Below, piece by piece: positions 57,297 to 64,000 of a DNA stretch of 64,000 bases. Made by a program: the position numbers and the translations under genes. Within the stretch, counting starts at the first letter, position 1. Every line of letters begins with the position of its first letter. Location: NCBI GenBank assembly GCA_039583345.1, contig JAZDSJ010000008.1, positions 6,771 to 70,770 of the forward strand, in the 5' to 3' direction. The DNA comes from Tectiglobus diatomicola (lineage in GTDB: Bacteria; Pseudomonadota; Alphaproteobacteria; Rhizobiales; Hyphomicrobiaceae). Below the pieces are notes generated by a model. The model was not told the DNA's origin. It did not search any database and worked only from the letters and a program-made list of their open reading frames with translations.

Positions 57297-58784
57297 TTAT
57301 CTCGCCTTTGTTTCTGTTGATGTACCACCCATTTGTTTAACGAGCTCAACTCCCCCTAATTCCAAACCATCGGGAAGATTATCTAGTAAAACATCCCATT
57401 TATTGTCGATATGAGTTGCTGCTTTTCCAGGAGGTAGTGCTTTCAGAAAGCCTAATGGATCTTCGGTTACAACACCATCAGCTACAAGACGACTAAGAGC
57501 ATCTTCCACATCAAAATCTACATTTAGTCCAAAAGTTTGTTCTAGATATTGTTCTATTGTCTCATCAACATCAGGCAATTTATCGCGATGAATTTTTTTC
57601 CTTGCCAGTATGCTGTAAAGCAGTATTTCCTCTTTTACATCTTCATCAGCTGCACGGTCAGCTAATTTAACCATAACACCGCGATTGTCAGCGAGGGAAT
57701 GAAAATATAAATTCTGTGCCATTACTACCATGTAACGTTGACGCGTATTAAAAAAACCCATTACCTGCCTAAATAATACACCACCAATTGCAAATAACAT
57801 ACTTGCAAGTGCTACTGGATTAGTGATAATTGCAGCACCACTAGCAACTATGTTACTTAGCGTTCCAAACAAGCCCATACCTACTGCGCCGCTACTTGTG
57901 AGACCTAACTTAATTTTATCAAACAAGCGAAATTTAATTCTCGTGTTCGGAAAAATCATTTCAACATCAGATTGTGGCATATTTTTAAACAACTTCATAT
58001 AAATCTGTTTATGATTAATATTTTCCGAAACACGTTTGCTACGAGCTCGTACGATTTTCAACGCTTTCTCACGGCTGAGAACATGCATATTGATGTAATC
58101 ATCTACTAGTTGTTCTTCAGATTTCAGTTTAAAAAGAATAAACAAACGCTTAAAAATAGGAACGTTAAATTCTTCTTTGAAAAAGAACTTACGTAAACAG
58201 CGACGCTGGTCTTTTTTGTAGGAAGCACCGCGATAGTAAATTTCTAATTCTTCAAAAGCCTCAAGATCAACTCGAAAATCAAGACCATAGTGGCTATCCT
58301 TTGCCAAAATAACATCCAACTCTGCACGCTCAATTCTTGTATAGTTGGCCTGTATTAAGAGGCGCCGAGTACCTTCAACAACATGCGATTGCATTGTCAT
58401 GAGTTCATTAGGTGTGAACTGTCTTGTCATAAGCAGATCGCTATCAGGATTGAATGGCTCGTAGGCATGATTAAGATTCATGATTGCAGTTTGATACTGC
58501 TGTTGACGCCAATAACATAGATATCGAAAAAAGCGCTTTGCTTCATATGCACCATTCAAAGCCCAGTCGCTCTTATGTGTTAAACGATCCATAAGGTCAA
58601 ACGTTGCCACTGGAATAAACGTTTCACGAATGAGGTCATCTTCAAACAAGGAAGAGTGTTCTTTTTGCTTAGTTTCTACTTCTGCAACATGCAACTTCGT
58701 CTCGCAACATTTGCTCAAGCTTTTAATTTTTGACCGTTTTTGAGAATCTTGTTGACATTTACTTATCGTAACGTCTGCTGACAT
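57297..58784 (-). CDS. DUF3754 (TMEM143-like) membrane protein
   Basis: A 495-residue protein of the DUF3754 family, related to eukaryotic TMEM143; no biochemical role is established. The N-terminal half is charged and soluble (RETFIPVATFDLMDRLTH, YEPFNPDSDLL, YYRGASYKKDQRRC). Near residues 290-350 are two membrane segments (GAVGMGLFGTLSNIVASGAAI and PVALASMLFAIGGVLFRQVM) followed by NTRQRYM, the family signature, then an acidic C-terminal region. Retained despite genome reduction and placed just ahead of prmA. Confidence 0.8.
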   Translation of the reverse strand: MSADVTISKCQQDSQKRSKIKSLSKCCETKLHVAEVETKQKEHSSLFEDDLIRETFIPVATFDLMDRLTHKSDWALNGAYEAKRFFRYLCYWRQQQYQTAIMNLNHAYEPFNPDSDLLMTRQFTPNELMTMQSHVVEGTRRLLIQANYTRIERAELDVILAKDSHYGLDFRVDLEAFEELEIYYRGASYKKDQRRCLRKFFFKEEFNVPIFKRLFILFKLKSEEQLVDDYINMHVLSREKALKIVRARSKRVSENINHKQIYMKLFKNMPQSDVEMIFPNTRIKFRLFDKIKLGLTSSGAVGMGLFGTLSNIVASGAAIITNPVALASMLFAIGGVLFRQVMGFFNTRQRYMVVMAQNLYFHSLADNRGVMVKLADRAADEDVKEEILLYSILARKKIHRDKLPDVDETIEQYLEQTFGLNVDFDVEDALSRLVADGVVTEDPLGFLKALPPGKAATHIDNKWDVLLDNLPDGLELGGVELVKQMGGTSTETKAR

Positions 58785-59778
58785 ACTTTACTTCCACTTA
58801 TGAAACAGTTGTATCTGCATGTAGCTTCCTAGATTCAAAACTATATGTACTATTTCTTAGACAAGACAACAATCTGATTAATCCAATTTTAGAACTGCAG
58901 TTTGTAAGAATTATTTGAACGGCAGAACTATCAAACTGTTGTGTCTATACTCTTTATTTAAATTATCTTTTAGTGCCATAATAGCCTATACGTATATAAG
59001 AATACGACCTATTTAGCTAAAATCCTAACAACTCTAGCTGGTTTTTATGATCACAATTTAAAGGCTAGCCCTTTTAGCTAGTTATATTCCAGTAACAACA
59101 AATTGCAGGCTTAATTCTTGAAATCAAACTCTAGTATCTTGACTTAGAGTATAAAAGCTCTCTATCGCTGTCTAATCATAATATTTAACTATTTATAAAA
59201 TAAGGGCATGATAGTCGATTAGCACTCAATTCAGAGTGTCATAATTTGACAGTAATGAAGCAATTTTGTTGTATATATATATTAATTGGCTTTATCTTGA
59301 TATATATTCTCGCGCAAATCAAAATATCTTAACCGGATAAGATAACAAAGTATGAGCTATTTATTTGTACCTGATAAAATTTATGCTTAATTGCTAATAT
59401 CTAAATAAATCAATTAAGTGAATAATTATCTGGATAGACTCTTGAATTCACAATAGGATAAAACATTTTAAAAATTAGATACAAAAAACTAAATGCAGGA
59501 AGTGCAGTTAAAATTACATCAACTGTATTACAAGACTAAACACAGATAAGCTTTTTATAAAAAATGAAATAAAAGATATGCCATTTCAACTGAATGCCCA
59601 AAATCAGAATGATATCTTACAATGAATTTTTACTAAACAGTTCGTATTATTTTGCAATCATCAGACAAAAGGCATGAGTTAAATCCGTTAGCCTATTGAT
59701 AAAACTAAAGCTTGCCATCGCATAATTTAGTTTGCTTGCATTTATAATGATTCAACAATTAAGGAATTAACGATAGAT
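58785..59778. other. 994-base divergent spacer
   Basis: Between outward-facing DUF3754 and ribA. Contains AAAGG-CTAGC-CCTTTT at 59060-59075 and a CIRCE-like inverted repeat at 59219-59242 (listed separately). No heat-shock gene or coding remnant was recognised. Confidence 0.5.
59219..59242. promoter_or_regulatory. CIRCE-like inverted repeat with shortened spacer
   Basis: TTAGCACTC (59219-59227) equals the left arm of the HrcA operator CIRCE; after six bases comes GAGTGTCAT, which matches six of nine bases of the right arm. Canonical CIRCE has a nine-base spacer, so this is at best a degenerate copy. No groESL, hrcA or small heat-shock gene follows. Confidence 0.22.
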
Positions 59779-60378
59779 ATGTTTCGGGATATTGTCCGCA
59801 CAACCCTGCCCATTGAATTTAAAGATCAGGAAATTTATCTCGAAGCTCATGCTTATGAAGACGATACACCTTCTTATCAGGCTATAGCATTAATTCATCG
59901 CGGCCTTACTCAAGAAAAAGTTATTCCAATAGTACGTGTACATAGCGGCTGTGTTACCGGAGATATATTTCATTCTCTTCGCTGTGACTGTTATGCCCAA
60001 TTACAACTAGCGTTAGAAACAATAGTTGCATCAGAACTCGGTATTATAATTTATTTACCACATCATGAAGGCCGCGGCATCGGATTAGTAAATAAAATCA
60101 AAGCTTATGCCGAACAAGATCGTGGTCTTGACACAGTTGATGCCAACCTATCCATCGGTGCTCCTGTCGATGCCCGTGATTACGAGCTTCCAGCGAAAAT
60201 TCTTAACGATTTAGGTTATAACAGTATCGAATTAATGACCAATAATCCTCTTAAAATTGAAGCCCTTAATCGCTATGGTATAAAAGTTTTGAAACAACGT
60301 CGAACGGTAACGGAACCATCTCGACATAATAGGCGTTATCTTGACACAAAACGCGATCGTATGGCGCATAAACTTTGA
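59779..60378 (+). CDS. ribA: GTP cyclohydrolase II
   Basis: Zn enzyme that opens GTP at the start of riboflavin synthesis, 199 residues. The zinc motif Cys58-X10-Cys69-X-Cys71 is intact (SGCVTGDIFHSLRCDC), followed by HHEGRGIGLVNKIKAYAEQD and DTVDAN, where catalytic residues lie, and LMTNNPLKIEAL. It is the stand-alone form, not fused to RibB. A RibD-type reductase gene follows 1.6 kb downstream on the same strand, beyond the dead exporter. Confidence 0.93.
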   Translation: MFRDIVRTTLPIEFKDQEIYLEAHAYEDDTPSYQAIALIHRGLTQEKVIPIVRVHSGCVTGDIFHSLRCDCYAQLQLALETIVASELGIIIYLPHHEGRGIGLVNKIKAYAEQDRGLDTVDANLSIGAPVDARDYELPAKILNDLGYNSIELMTNNPLKIEALNRYGIKVLKQRRTVTEPSRHNRRYLDTKRDRMAHKL

Positions 60379-60988
60379 AAATTTTACACGGCCCTCAATG
60401 TCACACGCATCGCATCTAAAACATACCACTTTACTATCGGTGCGTGATCCTTAATCTAGATTTAGATTTCTAACATCACTTATAATGAAGTCATTAAAAC
60501 TTTGACTAATTATAGTAATTTAAAGCGAAAACCTTATAAGTATCCTAATGGAACTTATGCACTGTTCACGTAAAGCCTTCTTTAAAACAAGTTACTGGTA
60601 TATTAAAACATCCAAATTAAACTATAAGAATATTAGCACAAACTTATTTGAGTGTTAAAATTTCTACCTAATATCAACATAGATTTAAAAAAACCCGCTA
60701 ATAAAACCCGAAAGTATTGCGTCGGTTATATAATTTTAAGTAAAAAGTTCCCCACCGAACTTATCTACATAAAGACTTAGCATAATTTTACTTGCCAATT
60801 ATCGTAATATATTCACAGCTGCAAGCACACTATCAACTCTGACAATCATAGTATTTAAGGTTCGTATCTGATAAGTTAATTTTTCTAGTCACAGACAGTG
60901 CGACTATAGCACAAGATATCTATCAGTATGCTATCTTTCACTAGACAAAGGTATTTTTTGCGTTTCCATACTAAATATTACCATCAGA
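60379..60988. other. AT-rich spacer between ribA and the decayed exporter
   Basis: About 610 bases. The only structured element is the hairpin at 60742-60762. Part of the missing exporter ATPase domain might once have filled this side, but the recognisable C-terminal end already lies at 60989. Confidence 0.5.
60742..60762 (-). terminator. Leftward terminator-like hairpin beyond the exporter pseudogene
   Basis: Read on the minus strand: AAGTTC, loop GGTGGG, GAACTT followed by further Ts (60742-60744). It lies about 230 bases after the stop of the exporter pseudogene and could be its old terminator. Stem is only six pairs. Confidence 0.35.
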
Positions 60989-61543
60989 TTAAGACTTTAT
61001 AAAGCCACCCTCATTAAGCAAACTTGCGAACACCTTATTTTGCTGTGTGCGTTGCTTGAAATTACCATGTTCTAATACACGCCAATTCTCTTAGACAATA
61101 GTAACGTCAGCATCAATAGTGGTTTAAAGACGATGCGTCCACGAACTTAATGAAGAATGATGCTAGCGATTGCTGCAACCTGTTCTCGTAATATAGTCAA
61201 CCATGTATCAAAAAGTAATTCAGCACCGGCTGTAATTGTTTGCACCGTTTTAGATGCTTTTTGCTCCGTTTGGTACTGGATACATTAAAGTTATAGAGTG
61301 CTCAAATACACGCACCACAGCAGCAAGACGTTGCCAATACAGAAGGCAATACGAAGTTATTGAAATCCAAACACCAGCAACGATACTGAAAATCCAAAAA
61401 GCTACATACACTATAATAAGTGTCATTGTAGACTGATATTTCATAAACTTGTCTACAAAACTGCCTTGCAAAATGGATTCTGTAAGTTGTGCAAGACCAA
61501 CGGTTATATTTGCTACTACAGCAAGAGCACTAGCCCGGCACTT
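60989..61543 (-). pseudogene. Decayed ABC exporter (NdvA/ChvA glucan-exporter-like)
   Basis: Two recognisable pieces remain, in gene order on the minus strand. 61150-61543 reads as the first membrane helices of an ABC exporter: ALAVVANITVGLAQLTESIL then GSFVDKF, IIVYVAFWIFSIVAGVWI and, after a +1 shift near 61245, AGAELLFDTWLTILREQVAA, which aligns well with the beginning of NdvA-like cyclic glucan exporters. 60989-61138 reads as the end of the ATPase: THRL, stop, TTIDADVTIV, stop, ENWRVLEHGNF, then FASLLNEGGF. Walker A, signature and Walker B are gone, so several hundred codons are deleted. At least one frameshift and two in-frame stops confirm a dead gene. Confidence 0.85.
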
Positions 61544-61991
61544 TTAATGTAATATTACCATTGCACGTTGATAGATCGTAATTTAAGACATTCTAATAGA
61601 CAAGTAATTTTTTGTTTGCAACTAGAGACTTTTAATCATTTTTACGCTGTTAGAGCTTTAAAAAGCTCAGAATTTTCGCCTAGTTGTTACAAACGGCAGT
61701 CAATTTGTTAGATCTGACATAATTTAGAACTCATAACAAAAAAAATGAGTGTCACTAGAATTTGCTATGACCGTAGGATAATATGATGTACTATAACATG
61801 TGTTTTGATAGACTGAACTGCCGAAATTATTACTTATTTTTGTTTAAGCTCAAAGCATTTTTTTCGAAATATATGTATATTCACCACAACAAAATGCCTC
61901 GTAATAATTTCTAGATTAGAATATTTCATTATTAATAGTTGTGACACTAAACTAGTTAAAGTTTTATAGACTTTTTAAAACGTTTTTTGCT
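61544..61991. other. AT-rich spacer
   Basis: About 448 bases between the exporter remnant and the RibD-type gene, outward from both. The exporter N-terminus should start here, but the frame is closed directly upstream of 61543 and no further resemblance can be traced. Confidence 0.5.
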
Positions 61992-62690
61992 ATGAACACA
62001 TCTCCAGCATTAGAAGCATTAAAATGCGCTTCAAGGAACACGCCGTTCGTGATAGCCCAGCTTGGTCAATCATTGGACGGACGAATCGCAACGGTTTCTG
62101 GTGAAAGCCGCTGGATTAACGGCACTACCGCACTAGATCACATACACCATATCCGCGCTAATGTTGATGCTGTAGTTGTTGGTGTAGATACTGTTCTTAA
62201 AGATGATCCTTTACTGACAGTGCGTCGTATAACTGGTAAAAATCCGGTTCGTGTAGTTATTGACCCAAATAACAGATTGCCTCAACACGCGCGCTGCTTT
62301 CATCAAGACGACTCAAGTTGTATTGTTATACGCGGTGTTAGAACACATGACAAAGTCGGTGTTACAGCACATGAAAAGTATAACGAGTTATTTGTTTTAA
62401 CGAAGTCAAGATTTCTGTCTCCCCACGAAATTATTCGACAACTATTTGCACTTGGCTTACGTCGCATTTTTGTAGAAGGAGGTGCACGAACAATTTCAAA
62501 ATTCATTGATGCAGATGCTGTTGACCGCCTCCATTTATTAGTGGCACCAATCATAATAGGATCAGGCAAAACTGGATTGCAGCTAAAACCTATAAAAACA
62601 CTTAAATCAGCACGTAGACCTGCTACTTCAACATACTACCTTGGCAATGGAGAAATATTATACGATTGCGATTTACGAATTATGATATAA
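61992..62690 (+). CDS. RibD C-terminal (pyrimidine reductase) family protein
   Basis: A 232-residue stand-alone reductase domain of the RibD/RibG C-terminal type, which in riboflavin synthesis reduces the ribosylamino-pyrimidine with NADPH. Seen: AQLGQSLDGRIATVSGESRWI, DAVVVGVDTVLKDDPLLTVR (DDPxLTVR is diagnostic), PVRVVIDPNNRLP, GLRRIFVEGGARTISKFI and APIIIGSG. There is no deaminase domain, and the pattern matches the RibD family but also related dihydrofolate-reductase-like proteins. Proximity to ribA favours a flavin role. Confidence 0.83.
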   Translation: MNTSPALEALKCASRNTPFVIAQLGQSLDGRIATVSGESRWINGTTALDHIHHIRANVDAVVVGVDTVLKDDPLLTVRRITGKNPVRVVIDPNNRLPQHARCFHQDDSSCIVIRGVRTHDKVGVTAHEKYNELFVLTKSRFLSPHEIIRQLFALGLRRIFVEGGARTISKFIDADAVDRLHLLVAPIIIGSGKTGLQLKPIKTLKSARRPATSTYYLGNGEILYDCDLRIMI

Positions 62691-63808
62691 TTTCGTATAA
62701 TATCACAAATATATGACCTTTAGTAACAATGTGGCAAAAGTGTATTACGTTATTAATATACATCCAAGAAATAGAACTAAATTAATTAATATTATGAAAT
62801 AATTATAGCTGTAATTATTCTGAAGTTAAGGCTGTCAGATCTTCATGGCCAGCTGTAGTCACATAAGCTTTTTGAGCTCTGTAAAACTCAACGTTCTACA
62901 AGCATTATGTTTTACCTTACCAGTTCAATGACCACGCTGACTCGGTTTAAATCAGCCCTATAACTCAATTCGTAGAATATTGGGTTCAGTCCAAGTGCAC
63001 TTACACCAAACACAAAAAAGTATTATGCTGCTTTAGTACTTAAATTAAAAACCATTAGCTTCAGAGCTTACAGTTGCAACAAAACTTTCATTCGTGCAAA
63101 TATACATATAATACATTTTACAGGATTACATCTAACTGATGCTCTTGTAGCCATGTAGTTTAACTAAGATATGAGAGAAATATTTTAAACACTTGGCCTT
63201 TCATAATAATTTTTTAAAAAAAAGTTTTGTTGGAGCTATAGATAGCAAATCAACAATATTGAGGTTGTGACAAGTTCAAGCCGGTCTGCTAATTCATCAA
63301 TTCTTATGTGCTAAATTAGATTAAAGGTTATAACTTCACACCTAATATTTTTTTGCTAAAAAATTTGTAGTATTTTTTACTCTTCTAAGATTAGCTCACC
63401 TAAATTAATCAGCTCCCTCGTTACATGGAAGGCAGATCAAGAACTTAACTACAGAAGTTTAAATCAGAACCAAGTAAAAACTTTTAAAAAGTCATGGTTT
63501 AATGGACACGCCCTAATATGTTGTCGAACTTTTACTTTTTTAAAAGTCTGATCTTTAGTCTCTCGAAATAGCCAATCATTTGGAAATCGATCCAAAGAAT
63601 TTTCAATAATAGAAAAACTACTTTCTTACAGAAATATTTACGAGACATTAACCATTAAGCTTCAGTGTGGGATAAATCATGCTTTCGCAAAGAAAATGTG
63701 CAACAAAAATTTATCACAACAACTTACTTCCAGTTACCTGTGATTACTAATATTTCTTTGTAAAGTTCCTGATACTTGATTTGAGTGAAGCGTATAGGAA
63801 TAGTTTCG
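62691..63808. other. 1.1 kb AT-rich spacer
   Basis: Between two rightward genes. A 53-codon stretch on the minus strand around 63434-63592 is open and codon-like (NSLDRFPNDWLFRE, VKVRQHIRACP) but lacks a start and matches nothing I know. A tRNA-like string at about 62964-63008 was examined and rejected. AGGA at 63796-63799 is the ccrM ribosome site. Confidence 0.5.
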
Positions 63809-64000
63809 ATGGGCAAGTTAGATGCTAGTCTCCAAACCATAGTAATGAAATGCCGTTATAATACTGTATACGTTGGAGATTGTGTAGCAAAGCTGCGCAA
63901 AATTTCAGATTCCAGTGTAGATCTTATTTTTGCCGACCCACCTTACAAGTTGCAGCTAGATGGTACATTACTACGACCAAACAATACGATCGTAGATGGA
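63809..64000 (+). CDS. ccrM: Cell-cycle DNA adenine methyltransferase CcrM (5' part)
   Basis: First 64 residues of an adenine-N6 methyltransferase running off the window. YVGDCVAKLRKISDSSVDLIFADPPYKLQLDG contains the DPPY catalytic motif (residues 48-51) and the N-terminal order (DPPY early) of beta-class CcrM/HinfI enzymes that methylate GANTC; the continuing LLRPNNTIVDG fits alphaproteobacterial CcrM. AGGA lies nine bases before the ATG. CcrM is part of the alphaproteobacterial cell-cycle circuit. Only the start is visible, so intactness is unknown. Confidence 0.85.
   Translation, partial: MGKLDASLQTIVMKCRYNTVYVGDCVAKLRKISDSSVDLIFADPPYKLQLDGTLLRPNNTIVDG

Noticed and set aside
61250..61471. 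Apparent 73-residue membrane protein on the minus strand
   Set aside because: It is the middle part of the decayed ABC exporter, not an independent gene.
62964..63008. tRNA-like string: TATAACTCAATTCGTAGAATA followed by GGTTCAGTCC and ending ACACCA
   Set aside because: D-arm and T-loop resemblance is superficial: the distance leaves no room for an anticodon arm and the presumed acceptor strands do not pair.
63434..63592. 53-codon open stretch on the minus strand before ccrM
   Set aside because: Lacks a start codon and matches no family I can name; kept only as a note in the spacer entry.

Overview
The window reads as chromosome from an AT-rich, partly reduced alphaproteobacterium. Alphaproteobacterial signs are a CcrM-type adenine methyltransferase at the right edge, DNA polymerase III chi (holC), separate nuoC and nuoD, a TakP-like TRAP transporter and a CpoB-tilS pair. 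Genome reduction shows in long AT-rich spacers (several of 0.8 to 1.5 kb), truncated gene neighbourhoods and one clearly decayed ABC exporter. By adding up the genes I call, about 73 percent of the window is coding, low for a free-living bacterium. I see no insertion sequences, phage genes, CRISPR arrays, rRNA or convincing tRNA genes. A host-associated member of the Rhodospirillales, such as the tunicate symbiont Candidatus Endolissoclinum, would fit, but this is inference and not proven here.

Layout. 1-12.4 kb: bamD, an HD-domain phosphohydrolase, a GlcD-type FAD dehydrogenase, an rsmC-rsuA pair acting on 16S rRNA, valS, and the ABC-F gene yheS. 12.5-21.1 kb: a dense cobalamin locus. cobC-cbiB run leftward; a small membrane protein, cbiX, cbiC(cobH), cbiET(cobL), cbiL(cobI), a cbiG-cbiH(cobJ) fusion and cbiF(cobM) run rightward with four-base stop/start overlaps. 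The cobalt chelatase and CbiG point to the early-cobalt route. 21.6-26.2 kb: a DUF442 protein and carotenoid genes crtW, crtE and crtI. 26.9-31.4 kb: yfgM-like, bamB, der and holC. 31.8-34.8 kb: nuoABCD only. 36.3-40.5 kb: tilS, cpoB and an Mrp-type Fe-S carrier with HCF101-like architecture. 40.8-49.3 kb: cysQ, pyrD, an atypical SDR, a YafK-like L,D-transpeptidase, obgE and a small TPR-like protein. 49.9-55.1 kb: a three-part TRAP transporter whose large permease carries an unusual helical tail. 55.5-64 kb: transaldolase, prmA, a DUF3754 membrane protein, ribA, the dead ABC exporter, a RibD-type reductase and the start of ccrM.

Together the genes describe a cell that keeps an outer membrane (BamB, BamD, CpoB, YafK), respiratory complex I, ribosome and tRNA maturation, pyrimidine and riboflavin synthesis, a largely complete corrin-ring segment of B12 synthesis, ketocarotenoid capacity and high-affinity uptake of an organic acid, while losing accessory export functions. 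I found no wholly novel defence or mobile system. The items most worth checking are the TRAP permease tail, the Fe-S/His-rich CbiX with its unnamed membrane neighbour, the Mrp-DUF971 protein and the decayed exporter.
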